From NCBI GenBank assembly GCA_028875075.1, contig JAPPGF010000028.1, positions 1-64,000 on the forward strand: a DNA stretch of 64,000 nt. The letters run 5' to 3'. This document shows positions 45,083 to 55,000 of this stretch, one piece after another. Source of the DNA: Gemmatimonadota bacterium (GTDB taxonomy: Bacteria; Gemmatimonadota; Gemmatimonadetes; Longimicrobiales; Gaopeijiaceae). Position 1 is the first letter of the stretch. Each line of letters begins with the position of its first letter. The notes under the pieces are model-generated. The model was not told the DNA's origin. It ran no database searches and was given only the letters and a program-made list of their open reading frames with translations. The position numbers were made by a program, and so were the translations under genes.

Positions 45083-45931
45083 ATGGCGTTGCTCGCTTCC
45101 CGCCTGGGGCGGATCGCCTACCTGATGGCCTGCGGGCTCGTCTTCGTCTTCCTGCTCGCACCGCTGCTCGTGATCGTGCCGCTGAGTTTCAACGCCGAGC
45201 CTTACTTCACTTTTACCGAGGGAATGCTCCGCCTCGACGCCGAGGCGTTCTCGTTCCGGTGGTACCGCCAAGTGGCCACCGACCCCGTGTGGCGGCGGGC
45301 CTTGGCTAACAGCCTCTTGATCGGCACCGCCGCCACTCTGCTCGCGACTGCACTGGGCACGCTGGCTGCCATGGGCCTGACCAGCCGGGCCATGCCTGTG
45401 CGCCGTCTGGCGACGGGGCTGCTCATCTCGCCGATGGTTGCGCCACTCGTCATCTCGGCGGCGGGGATGTTCTTTTTCTATTCGGCGCTAGGCCTGGCGC
45501 AGACTCATCTGGGCCTGATCCTGGCCCACGCGGCCCTGGGCACGCCGTTCGTCGTCATCACGGTCACCGCGACGCTCTCGGCCTTCGACCGCAACCTGAG
45601 CCGAGCCGCTGCCGGGCTGGGTGCCGGGCCGTGGCTCACGTTCCGGCGCGTGGAGCTCCCGATCATCGCCCCCGGGGTCGTGTCGGGCGCGCTCTTCGCC
45701 TTTGCCGTCTCCTTCGACGAGGTGGTCGTCGTGCTGTTCATGGCCGGCGAGGCGCAGCGGACCATTCCACGGCAGATGTGGGCCGGCGTGCGCGAGCAGA
45801 TCAGCCCGGCGATCCTCGCAGTGGCCACGTTCCTCATAGGCTTCGCCGTGCTGCTACTGTGGACGGTGGAGTGGCTGCGCCGCCGCACTCGAGCCAGCGC
45901 GGGCTACCAGCCGTATGCCCCCGCCCGGTAG
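45083..45931 (+). CDS. potC: ABC importer permease, PotC-like
   Basis: 282 residues from ATG 45083, 2 nt after the potB-like stop. Six membrane helices, with the conserved periplasmic VIVPLSFNAEPYFTFTEG after helix 1 and EAA loop RAAAGLGAGPWLTFRRVELPIIAPG. Last gene of the four-gene importer operon. A short gap of 93 bp then leads to ispG on the same strand. Confidence 0.93.
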   Translation: MALLASRLGRIAYLMACGLVFVFLLAPLLVIVPLSFNAEPYFTFTEGMLRLDAEAFSFRWYRQVATDPVWRRALANSLLIGTAATLLATALGTLAAMGLTSRAMPVRRLATGLLISPMVAPLVISAAGMFFFYSALGLAQTHLGLILAHAALGTPFVVITVTATLSAFDRNLSRAAAGLGAGPWLTFRRVELPIIAPGVVSGALFAFAVSFDEVVVVLFMAGEAQRTIPRQMWAGVREQISPAILAVATFLIGFAVLLLWTVEWLRRRTRASAGYQPYAPAR

Positions 45932-46024
45932 CGTCCTCCACCGATACACGAAGGTGGCCGAGACGGCTAGATTGGCTCCTGCCGGCCGGTCGGAGCGGAC
46001 TTACAGAGCAAGGAGGGTGCCAGC

Positions 46025-47275
46025 GTGACGTCTTGGGTGAGAAAGCCGACCGTTCCCGTACTCGTGGGCGACGTCACGGTGGGCGGATCGGCGCCGGTGG
46101 CCGTGCAGTCGATGACGAACACCGACACCGCCGACGCGGCCGCTACGGCGGATCAGGCGGCCGAACTGGCGGCGGCGGGAAGCGAATTGGTCCGCGTCAC
46201 CGTGAACACCGACGAGGCGGCGCGAGCGGTACCGGAGGTCGTTGCCCGGCTCCGCGACCGCGGCGTTGAAGTGCCCGTCGTCGGTGACTTCCACTACAAC
46301 GGGCATCTGCTGCTCACGCGTAGCTCGGACTGCGCGCGCGCGCTGGCCAAGTACAGGATCAACCCCGGCAACGTCGGCTCGAAGCGCCGCGACGCCAACT
46401 TCCAGGCCATCGTCCGCGTCGCGATCGAGCACGACAAGCCGTTACGCATCGGCGTCAACTGGGGGTCGTTGGACCAGCGCCTGCTCACGGACCTGATGGA
46501 CGCCAACTCGCGGCGGCTCGAGCCCAGGGACGCTCGGGAGGTCTTGTTAGAGGCGATGGTGGAATCGGCCGTGCGGTCGGCCGCGCTGGCCGAGGAGACC
46601 GGGCTCGGTCACGACCGGATCATCCTGTCCGCGAAGGTCTCCTCCGTGCCCGACCTGCTCGGCGTGTACAGGACGCTGGCCGAGCGCACGGATTTCCCGC
46701 TGCACCTCGGGCTCACCGAGGCGGGGATGGGCATGAAGGGCATCGTGGCTACGACGGCAGCGCTCGCGCCGCTGCTCATGGACGGAATCGGCGATACGAT
46801 TCGCGTCTCATTGACCCCCCGGCCGGGTGGAGAGCGCACAGAGGAGGTCAAGGTCGCCCAGCAAGTGCTACAGAGTCTGGGCATCCGCCACTTCGAGCCG
46901 CAGGTCACCTCGTGCCCCGGATGCGGGCGCACGACCAGCACGTTCTTCCAGGAGATGGCCGAGGACATCCTGGGCTATATCCGCGAGCAGATGCCCGAGT
47001 GGCGGAGACTCTATCCGGGAGTCGAGGAGCTCGACGTCGCCGTGATGGGATGTGTCGTCAACGGCCCCGGTGAGAGCCGCCATGCCAACCTCGGCATCTC
47101 GCTCCCGGGCACGTTCGAAGAACCGAAGGCTCCCGTGTACGTCGACGGCGAGCACGTCACCACGCTCAAGGGCGAGAGGCTGGTTGAGGAGTTCAAGCGC
47201 ATCTTGGACGACTACGTGACGGGGCGCTACGGAACCGGTTCGCGATCCGACGCCGTGGGGGTGGGGGACTCCTGA
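46025..47275 (+). CDS. ispG: 4-hydroxy-3-methylbut-2-enyl-diphosphate synthase IspG (GcpE)
   Basis: 416 residues from GTG 46025, preceded by AAGGAGG. The TIM barrel starts [17 protein letters not shown] and includes [10 protein letters not shown] and RINPGNVG; the C-terminal domain carries the three [4Fe-4S] cysteines (CPGCGRT and [14 protein letters not shown]). It makes HMBPP in the MEP isoprenoid pathway in the cytoplasm. Length fits the bacterial two-domain form. This is a core housekeeping gene, which anchors the surrounding region as chromosomal. Confidence 0.97.
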   Translation: MTSWVRKPTVPVLVGDVTVGGSAPVAVQSMTNTDTADAAATADQAAELAAAGSELVRVTVNTDEAARAVPEVVARLRDRGVEVPVVGDFHYNGHLLLTRSSDCARALAKYRINPGNVGSKRRDANFQAIVRVAIEHDKPLRIGVNWGSLDQRLLTDLMDANSRRLEPRDAREVLLEAMVESAVRSAALAEETGLGHDRIILSAKVSSVPDLLGVYRTLAERTDFPLHLGLTEAGMGMKGIVATTAALAPLLMDGIGDTIRVSLTPRPGGERTEEVKVAQQVLQSLGIRHFEPQVTSCPGCGRTTSTFFQEMAEDILGYIREQMPEWRRLYPGVEELDVAVMGCVVNGPGESRHANLGISLPGTFEEPKAPVYVDGEHVTTLKGERLVEEFKRILDDYVTGRYGTGSRSDAVGVGDS

Positions 47276-47545
47276 AGGGGTCTGGCAAAGACGCGGGACG
47301 CGACCTCGCTCTGACGGGCGGATCGACTCACCCCCGGAAGGCGGCCGCGTAGCGGGTCGTTGGGAGCGCTTGCGGATCCTCCTATATTGACCCTGGCCGG
47401 GGGCCGTGGACGGGTCGTGAGATCCAGGCGCTTCTGCTCCGGCGGCGCCTCGAGCGACCGAGACGATGTCAGCGAAGCAGCACGCTCACGTGTCTCCACG
47501 TCGGTGCTCCCTCGCCCTGATTCCAAAAGCGCCCGCAAGGCTCAT

Positions 47546-50380
47546 ATGTGCCGACCGAATCCGTTGCTAGCACTCCGTCCGAGAGTATTCGCCGCCCTCC
47601 TCATCTCCGTGGCCGGCGCTGCGCCGACGCTCGAGGCCCAGGACCGCGCGCGCCAGAGCCCGCAGTCCGCCTCGGTGCCAGAGCCGGGCCCTGCGGCTCC
47701 GGTCGCGTCGGTGGCGAGGCGGACCGGAGAGATCCGCGTGGATGGGCGGATCGACGAGGCCGCCTGGGACGCCGCGCCGGTCGTGAGCGACTTCGTGCAG
47801 AGCGAGCCAGTGGAGGGCGATCCAGCGTCGCGCGGCACGCGCGTCCGCGTGCTGCTGGACGAGGAGGCGATCTACGTCGCGGCTCGCATGGACGACGACC
47901 CCGCCGACGTGGTCCGTGTGCTCAACCGGCGCGACGAGCTGGGCGGATTCTTCGACTGGATCGGCGTCTCCTTCGACACCGACCTGACCCGCCGCAACGC
48001 GTATCACTTCCGCGTGAACGCTGCCGGGGTGCAGACCGACATCTACGTGACGGACGAGTCCCGCCAGGACGTCGCCTGGGACGCCGTGTGGGAATCCGCA
48101 GTCGAGCACGACGCTGAAGGCTGGAGCGCCGAGTTCCGTATTCCGCTCTCCCAGATTCGTTACGCGGAGGGGGAAGGGCCGCGCACGTGGGGCTTCAACG
48201 CCCACCGGCGGATGGTCTCCAGCAGCGAGCTCGTGCATTTTTCCCTGCAGAGCCGCCGGCGGGGTGGCGGAGGCAGGGGCGGCTTCTTCGGTGGCAGAGG
48301 CAGAGCAGGCGGAGGCGGCGGCTTCTTCGTCGTCAGTGAGTTCGGCACTCTCGACAGAATCGAAGTGCCCTCGACCAACCAGCGCATCGAGGCACGGCCG
48401 TACGTGCTCTCCAGCCTGCACCGTGGCCCTGCGGAGCCAGGCGACCCGTTCTTCGATGGCAGCAGGGCGGGCGGGCGCGCGGGATCGGACTTCCGCTTCG
48501 GGCTCGGGCCGTCTTTCACGATGGATGCGACGGTTAACCCGGACTTCGGACAGGTCGAGGCGGATCCCGCCGTGATCAATCTGACCGCGTTCGAGACCCG
48601 TTTCCAGGAGCGCCGGCCGTTCTTCGTCGAGGACGCGCAGGTCTTTGACTTCCGACTCTCCGGCGGGCCGAACGAGCTATTCTACAGCCGCCGGATCGGC
48701 CGCTCGCCCCGTGCCGATGCACCCGACGGGGCCGAATACTACGATGCGCCGGAAGCCACAACGATCCTCGGTGCCGCCAAGCTCACGGGTCGAACGGCGG
48801 GTGGCCTGCGCGTCGGGGCCCTCGCGGCGGCGACCCGCGCCGAGGAGGGGAGCGCATACCTCCCGGACGGGAGGACTGTGATTTTCCGTGCGGAGCCCTG
48901 GGCGGAGTACGGAGTCGTGAGTGCCCAGCAGGACCTGAACGAGGGGGCCTCGCAAGTGAGTGGCATCATGACCGCGATACGCCGGTCGCTGCCGGGCAGC
49001 GGGGAATTCGACCACCTCCCGGCCCAGGCCTACAGTGCCGGGATGCGTTTCGAGCATCAGTGGAGCGACCGCGTCTGGCGGCTGTCGGGGTTCCTCGCCG
49101 GCAGCCACGTCCGCGGCGAGCCCGAGGCGCTGACCCGGATCCAGCGTGCGAGCAATCACTACTTCCAGCGTCCCGATGCGACCAGGATGCGGGTCGACTC
49201 GACCGCGACGTCGATCACGGGAGCCGAGTGGCGGCTGCAGCTCGATCGCCAAAACACCGCGTGGACCGGCGGGGTCTGGCTGGCCGAGGTCACCAAGGGC
49301 TTTGAGATCAACGACTTCGGCTTCAGTAGGAACCAAGAGCGGCTGGATGGAGGTTTCCGCGTGGGCTATTTGCAGATCGAGCCCGGCCGCATCCTCCGCG
49401 ACTACAGCGTCAGCTTCTTCACGTTCTACAATTTCAGCCACGAGGCCCTGGATCAGCCCGGTTCGTGGGACTCCTGGCGCGAGGCGTACACCAATGGGAC
49501 GTTCAACCTCCAGGGCCGCTTCTCGCTGCTCAACTACCACGGCGGCAACGCTAACATCTCCTTCCGGCCCGACACTTACAGCCGCAACGCCACGCGTGGC
49601 GGCCCGGTCATGCTCGAGCCGGGCTCGGTCGGCATAGGATTGGGCGTGAACTTCGACCGACGTCGCCCGTACAGCGGAGGCATGTACCTCAACTGGCGGC
49701 GTGACTCGTACGGGAACGGGGGCGAGGTCTTCGTTGGCGCGGACCTCCAGATGCGCCCGACCCCGCCGCTTCAGCTCCAGATCGAACCGCGCTTCAGCAC
49801 GGAGACGGACGGGAGCCAGTACGTCACCTCCACGTCGACGATGGCGTACGATCCCACGTTCGGCCGCCGCTACTTCTTCGGTGACCTGAAGCGGAAGACG
49901 CTGTCGCTCGAGACGCGAGTGAATTACGCGTTCTCGCCCTCGCTCAGCCTTCAAGTGTACGCCCAGGGGCTCCTCTCGTCGGGCGACTACCTAGCGTACA
50001 AGCAGCTCCAGACCCCGGGCACGTTCACCTTCCGAGAGTTCCAGCAGGGTTCGGCTGCGCTCGTGGGAGGGAACGTGCAGTGCGAAGGAGGTGACATCTG
50101 CCGCACCGCGGACGGCGACCAGCACTTGGACTTCGACGGCGACGGCTTTGCGGACTACGATTTCGGGGACCGGGACTTCAACGTCCGTTCCCTGATCGGC
50201 AACGCCGTGCTCCGTTGGGAATACCGTCCCGGGTCGACGATCTTCCTGGTGTGGCAGCGCCAACAGGAGGGCAGGGTGGACTTGGGCGACTTCGACTTCG
50301 GCCGAGATCTCGACGCGCTCTGGGACGCGCCTGCCCACAACCGGTTTATAATTAAGATGAACTACTGGCTGGGGCTGTAG
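47546..50380 (+). CDS. DUF5916 outer-membrane protein with CBM9-like domain
   Basis: 944 residues from ATG 47546, which begins a signal peptide (PRVFAALLISVAGAAPTLEA). Residues about 55-230 form a carbohydrate-binding family 9-like sandwich (IRVDGRIDEAAWDAAPVVSDFVQ, then YHFRVNAAGVQTD). The rest is a DUF5916 barrel-like region with FRLSGGPNELFYSRRIGRS, ending YWLGL. A glycine/arginine-rich run near 235-260 (RRRGGGGRGGFFGG) interrupts the two. The family is common in Gemmatimonadota and Bacteroidota; function unproven. Confidence 0.88.
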   Translation: MCRPNPLLALRPRVFAALLISVAGAAPTLEAQDRARQSPQSASVPEPGPAAPVASVARRTGEIRVDGRIDEAAWDAAPVVSDFVQSEPVEGDPASRGTRVRVLLDEEAIYVAARMDDDPADVVRVLNRRDELGGFFDWIGVSFDTDLTRRNAYHFRVNAAGVQTDIYVTDESRQDVAWDAVWESAVEHDAEGWSAEFRIPLSQIRYAEGEGPRTWGFNAHRRMVSSSELVHFSLQSRRRGGGGRGGFFGGRGRAGGGGGFFVVSEFGTLDRIEVPSTNQRIEARPYVLSSLHRGPAEPGDPFFDGSRAGGRAGSDFRFGLGPSFTMDATVNPDFGQVEADPAVINLTAFETRFQERRPFFVEDAQVFDFRLSGGPNELFYSRRIGRSPRADAPDGAEYYDAPEATTILGAAKLTGRTAGGLRVGALAAATRAEEGSAYLPDGRTVIFRAEPWAEYGVVSAQQDLNEGASQVSGIMTAIRRSLPGSGEFDHLPAQAYSAGMRFEHQWSDRVWRLSGFLAGSHVRGEPEALTRIQRASNHYFQRPDATRMRVDSTATSITGAEWRLQLDRQNTAWTGGVWLAEVTKGFEINDFGFSRNQERLDGGFRVGYLQIEPGRILRDYSVSFFTFYNFSHEALDQPGSWDSWREAYTNGTFNLQGRFSLLNYHGGNANISFRPDTYSRNATRGGPVMLEPGSVGIGLGVNFDRRRPYSGGMYLNWRRDSYGNGGEVFVGADLQMRPTPPLQLQIEPRFSTETDGSQYVTSTSTMAYDPTFGRRYFFGDLKRKTLSLETRVNYAFSPSLSLQVYAQGLLSSGDYLAYKQLQTPGTFTFREFQQGSAALVGGNVQCEGGDICRTADGDQHLDFDGDGFADYDFGDRDFNVRSLIGNAVLRWEYRPGSTIFLVWQRQQEGRVDLGDFDFGRDLDALWDAPAHNRFIIKMNYWLGL

Positions 50381-50670
50381 GGTTGAGCAGGGGCGGTACG
50401 GCTTGAGACTTGCGGAGAGCGCCGGTCGACCAGGGAGTTTAATTCCGCGGCCGCTCGCTGATATCACTGGATTGAGCAGGGCATCCTTCGCGCAGCGGTG
50501 GGCGCGGATGCGAGAGCGGACGCCAGCCGCGTATCTTGGGACGACGTAATCCGTCGTCAGGCAGGCGACCGGCATGGCCTTTTGCCTCGGCCTCGTCATC
50601 CTCCGCCTTCCCGCCGCCACGGGCGGAGCCCTCATCATCTTGTCTCGACATTCAGCTGTTGGTGAGCGCC

Positions 50671-50853
50671 ATGCCAGATACCGCACAGTCACGTCGCCGC
50701 AGAGCGCGCCAGCGACTCCTAAAGCGCGCGTTCAGAGTCTATTGGCGTCCAGTCCTGAGCGAGCGCACCTTCTGGATCATCTGGATCGGAATCGCGGTCT
50801 TGGCAGTCGGTTACTCCGTAGGGTTGCTCGTGCTGCTGGTGACGGCCGCGTAA
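50671..50853 (+). CDS. small single-span membrane protein
   Basis: 60 residues from ATG 50671. A basic N-terminus (RRRRARQRLLKRAFRVYWRP) precedes one membrane helix (WIIWIGIAVLAVGYSVGLLVLLV). It looks like a genuine small membrane protein, cytoplasmic side positive, but I recognise no family and the ribosome site is weak. Confidence 0.45.
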   Translation: MPDTAQSRRRRARQRLLKRAFRVYWRPVLSERTFWIIWIGIAVLAVGYSVGLLVLLVTAA

Positions 50854-51062
50854 GTCACACGCACGGCATCGAGTCGTGAGTCGAATGGGTAGTCTTGCCG
50901 GCTGCTCGAGGCCTGGAGCCTCCTCCGAAGGACCGATCGAGACCTGGCACAGCCTTGTCGCGATTCCTGCGGCGGGCGGGCGGGTGAGCGCCACGGCACG
51001 GCAACTATCGGACACGGAGCAACAATTGCAGTCGGACAGCGCGGTAGCAGCAGCCCGGAGCG

Positions 51063-52316
51063 TGAGGAGCCTGATCTTGGCCGACCACGTACCTTTTCCG
51101 CTGCGTGAGGCCGCTGTCCGAAACCCTATCGTGCTCGAGCAAGGCGAGGGCGTCCGGGTTCGTGGCTCGGACGGTGCCGAGCACCTTAGATCTCTTCGCC
51201 GGGATTCTCACGACCTCGATCGGACACGGTCACCCTCGGGTGGTCGGGGCAGTGTCCAAGCAGTTGGGTCGAATCGGTCACACCTCGACCCTGTACGTAA
51301 CGGCCGAGCAGGTCGAGGCGTCGCGTCGCATCGCCAGGATCGCGCTCGTTCTTCACGAACAGCGGCACGGAGGCCGTTGAGACGGCCATCGTTTTGGCCA
51401 GCGTATTCACCGGCCGCACTGAGATCATCGTCCTAAGGCTGGGATATCATGGTCGCTCGGCCCTGGACCAATCTCACCGGCCATGCACCCCGGCGCCCCC
51501 TTGCGAGCCGCGTCGCTGGCATCAAGCACGCCATTTCACCCTATCCGTTCCGGAGGCCGTGCGACGGGACGTGCGTCGACGCCACGTCGACGATCTGCAA
51601 CAGGTCATCGAGACGACCATGAGCGGCCGGCCCGCCGCGTTGATCGCGGAGGCGATCCAATGAGTCGGGGGTTACGTCGTGCCGCCGCCAGGCTATTTCC
51701 GGCGGGTGGCGGAGGTCATCCGGAGCCACGGAGGGCTCTTCATCAGCGACTAGGTCCAGACCGGGTTCGGCCGTACCGGAGAGCATTGGCTCGGCATAGG
51801 GCATTGGGGAGTGGAGCCGGACATCAGGGTGATGGCGAAGGGGGTCGCGAACGGGTTTCCCGCCGGCGTGACCACGACCCGCAGGGAGATCGCAGAGGCC
51901 TGGACCACAAAGACGATCTCCCCGTTCGGGGGCAATGCGATCAGCATGGCCGCGGCGGTGGCGACGCTGGACGTGATGCGGGAGGAAAACGTGCCGATGC
52001 GTTCGGCCGACAGGAGGCGGCAGCTCGGCGCGACGCGCGCTAGGGGCCGAGCACGACTGGATCGGCGAGGCCCGCGGCATGGGGTTGATGTGGGGGATCG
52101 AACTCGTGACTGATCGGGAGTCCCGCGAGCCCGACGCGGCGCGCGCCACGACGCTGGTGGAGGCCGCGAGCCAGGAGGGGCTGCTGGTCGGACTGGGCGG
52201 CCTTCACGGCAACGTCGTCGGGATCGGGCCCTCCATGCTCATCACCGAAGACGAGCTCGCTGAGGCGATCAGGCGGTTCATGCGGGCGTGCGATCGAGTG
52301 GCGGAAGGCGCCCCAT
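51063..52316 (+). pseudogene. class III aminotransferase, full length but frameshifted and stopped
   Basis: Pieces in successive frames align along one class III aminotransferase: LDLFAGILTTSIGHGHPRVV, GHTSTLYVTAEQVEASRRIARIA, FTNSGTEAVETAIVLASVFTGR, YVVPPPGYFRRVAEVIRSHGGLFISD then a TAG where homologs have E, then VQTGFGRTGEHWLGIG. The PLP lysine stretch RVMAKGVANGFPAGVTTTR and the C-terminal MGLMWGIELVTDRE follow. At least four frameshifts and two stops are present. The intact ancestor would be about 430 residues, of the alanine-glyoxylate or beta-alanine type. Confidence 0.85.
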
Positions 52317-52635
52317 GAGCGTGAATCCTCACCGGGTCACCGTGCCGGCTCCGGTCGCCGTTCCGTCAGTGTGTTGAGGGGCTTACGGTCCGGCTTCCAC
52401 TTTAGCATGCGCTGGCGGGGCGCCAGGTAGGCGACGGTTCGCGGCCGGCCGCGAGTCTCGCCCGGTCGCGCTGACCACAGTATTCTACCGGTTTCGCTTG
52501 TCACCACCTGTCGTCGAACATCGCACCGGGACTCCGCCGACCCTGCAGAAATTACCGGGCGCGGAGGTCTGCGCGCTGTGTGAAGGCCCCGGTTCACAGA
52601 GAGACTCTACCGAGCCATCACGGAGGTATGTGGAG

Positions 52636-53787
52636 ATGAGGAACCCATTGACGGGTCTGGTCCTGCTGCTCGCCGCCGCAACCGTGCTATCCGGTTGTAC
52701 GGACACCCGGGTGCAGACGGCGGCGGCCGAGGCGATGCGAAAAGGAGGCGACAACCGTACTGGGGAGTATTTCCCCGCGCCGGAGGGCTGGTGGAAGGAC
52801 GCTCCGGAGCACGACGAGGTTTACCGCTGGGGTCAGGGTTCGGGCGTGGTCGCCGACGGTCCCGACCGGATCCTGGTCGGCTTCACGGGTGACCGGGGAC
52901 GGCCCGGCGTGGAGATCCCGAGGTTAGCCCGTAACATGGTCGTCGAGTTCGACGCCGACGGGAACGTCAGCCAGCGCTGGTCCCAGTGGGACACGCTCAT
53001 CGGCTTTCCACATCAACTCTACATCAGTCCATACGACCCAGAGCGCCACATCTGGATCGTCGACCGGGGCGGCGGCCCTCACAATGTTCACGAACAAATC
53101 CTCAAGTTCACCAACGACGGTAGCGAGCTCGTGATGCGGCTTCGTGATCCGAACCCGCGTCAGAGCGACGAGGTAGTGCTCGCAAACCAGCCGCCCGGAC
53201 CCCTCGACTTCGGCCAGGCGGCCGTGCTCGCCTTCTTTCCTAACGGCGACTTCGTCGTCGGCGACGGCTACCAGAACGGGCGCATCGCGCGTTACAGCGT
53301 AGGGGGCGACTTCATCTCGCAGTTCGGCGAGCCCGGCAAGGACAGTCCCGGCCAGTTCGACCTGATTCACGGTATCGCGATCGACCGCGACCGGCGCATC
53401 TACGTCTCGGACCGCGACAACGACCGGATCCAAGTGTTCACCGAGAACGGCGAGTTCATCGAGGAGTGGCCCGACATCAAGGGGCCTACGGGCATCTACA
53501 TCGACGAGAACGAGCGCGTCTGGGTAATGTCCACGACCCTGAACCAGGTCTCGCAGTTCAGCATGGACGGCTACCTCGAGTACCAGTTCGGAGCGTACTG
53601 CTGCACGCGCGGCGGCTTCAACGGCGGGTTTTCGCGCCCGCACCAGATGAACGTGGACGCGGACGGCAACCTCTACGTGGCCAACTTCGACGGCGGATAC
53701 ATCACCAAGTACACGCCGCGGCCGGACGCCGACCCGAACAAGCTCGTGGGACAGCCGATGCTAATGCAGGGGCGGGCGACGGACTGA
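52636..53787 (+). CDS. beta-propeller (NHL-type) lipoprotein, paralog 1 of 4
   Basis: 383 residues from ATG 52636. CCATCACGGAGG lies at 52615-52626, with the same motif before paralog 2. Lipobox LSGC. Repeats of about 45 residues follow: FVVGDGYQNGRIARY, FDLIHGIAIDRDRRIYVSDRDNDRIQVF, GIYIDENERVWVM, PHQMNVDADGNLYVANFDGG, the NHL/6-bladed propeller pattern. A WWK motif near GEYFPAPEGWWK marks all four paralogs. Likely surface or periplasmic; ligand unknown. The 319 bp upstream (52317-52635) hold no gene. Confidence 0.88.
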   Translation: MRNPLTGLVLLLAAATVLSGCTDTRVQTAAAEAMRKGGDNRTGEYFPAPEGWWKDAPEHDEVYRWGQGSGVVADGPDRILVGFTGDRGRPGVEIPRLARNMVVEFDADGNVSQRWSQWDTLIGFPHQLYISPYDPERHIWIVDRGGGPHNVHEQILKFTNDGSELVMRLRDPNPRQSDEVVLANQPPGPLDFGQAAVLAFFPNGDFVVGDGYQNGRIARYSVGGDFISQFGEPGKDSPGQFDLIHGIAIDRDRRIYVSDRDNDRIQVFTENGEFIEEWPDIKGPTGIYIDENERVWVMSTTLNQVSQFSMDGYLEYQFGAYCCTRGGFNGGFSRPHQMNVDADGNLYVANFDGGYITKYTPRPDADPNKLVGQPMLMQGRATD

Positions 53788-53825
53788 GGGACGGTTTTAC
53801 AGAACCATCACGGAGGAGAGTGACT

Positions 53826-54959
53826 ATGAGATTCGAGCACGCAGGCCCCGCTCTCGTCCTTGCGGTGGTCTTGTTGTCCGCTTGCGCGGACACACAGGCT
53901 GCGGCCACCGACAGGGGGATGGTCGTCAAGGGCGGCGACATGCGAAACGGCGCCTACGACGCACCCACAGACTGGTGGAAACCGCATCCGGAGGCCGATG
54001 CCGGTTACGGCTACGCCCAGGTGGCGGGCGCCGTCGCGGACACACCCGACCGCATCATCGTCGGCATCCGCGGCGACCGTACGCCCGACGGAGGGGAGCG
54101 GCCCAACAGCTCGAACTACCTCGTGGTCGTCGACGGCCAGGGCGACGTGGTCGAGCGCTGGACGCAGTGGGACACGATGATGGGCTTCCCGCATGCGCTC
54201 TACATCAGCCCGTACGATCCCGACCGCCACGTGTGGGTCGTTGACCGGGGCGGCACGATGAAGACCGTGCACGAGCAGATCCTTAAATTCACGAACGACG
54301 GCAGCGAACTCGTGCTGCGCCTCCGCGATCCGGCTCCCACGCAGGCCCAGGGTGGGCCGGTCGCCCGCGACAATCCCAGTCCAGGGCCGTTGGACTTCGG
54401 CCAGGCCTCGTCCGTGGCGTTCCTGCCCAACGGTGACTTCCTGGTCGGCGACGGCTACCAGAACGGCCGCATCATCCGTTATAACGCGGAAGGTGAGTTC
54501 GTGTCGGAGTTCGGCTCCGTCGGCAGTGGACCCGGGCAGTTCGACCTGATCCACAGCGTCGCCGTAGACCGTGATGGTCGGATCTACGTGGCGGACCGCA
54601 ACAACGACCGGATCCAGGTCTTCATGGAGGACGGCGAGTTCGTCGAGGAGTGGCCGAACATCTCCGACCCCGTGGGCGTCCTAGTGGACGAACGCGACGG
54701 GGTGTGGGTGATCTCGGCGGTCCTGAATCGGATCCTCAAGTACGACACGACCGGCGTGCTACAGACGTACTTCGGAGCGTACGGCGGCACGCGCGGGGGC
54801 TTCCCCGGAGGGCTCGAACGGCCACATCAGATGAGTGTCGATCCCGCCGGTAACCTCTACGTGGCGAGCTACGACGGACCGCGGCTCGAGAAGTTGACAC
54901 CGAAGCCAGGGGCCGACCCGGGCGAGCTGGTCGGCCAGCCGGTGATGATCGGGAACTAA
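53826..54959 (+). CDS. beta-propeller (NHL-type) lipoprotein, paralog 2 of 4
   Basis: 377 residues. Signal with lipobox LSAC (RFEHAGPALVLAVVLLSACAD); mature protein starts with the same GGDMRNGAYDAPTDWWK block as its neighbours. Propeller repeats include FLVGDGYQNGRIIRY and FDLIHSVAVDRDGRIYVADRNNDRIQVF. It lies 38 nt after paralog 1 with the same CCATCACGGAGG leader (53805-53816), showing that duplication included the ribosome site. Confidence 0.88.
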   Translation: MRFEHAGPALVLAVVLLSACADTQAAATDRGMVVKGGDMRNGAYDAPTDWWKPHPEADAGYGYAQVAGAVADTPDRIIVGIRGDRTPDGGERPNSSNYLVVVDGQGDVVERWTQWDTMMGFPHALYISPYDPDRHVWVVDRGGTMKTVHEQILKFTNDGSELVLRLRDPAPTQAQGGPVARDNPSPGPLDFGQASSVAFLPNGDFLVGDGYQNGRIIRYNAEGEFVSEFGSVGSGPGQFDLIHSVAVDRDGRIYVADRNNDRIQVFMEDGEFVEEWPNISDPVGVLVDERDGVWVISAVLNRILKYDTTGVLQTYFGAYGGTRGGFPGGLERPHQMSVDPAGNLYVASYDGPRLEKLTPKPGADPGELVGQPVMIGN

Positions 54960-55000
54960 CGCCTCGTTCCCCGCTGGGGACGCGAGACCGGAGAAGTGAC

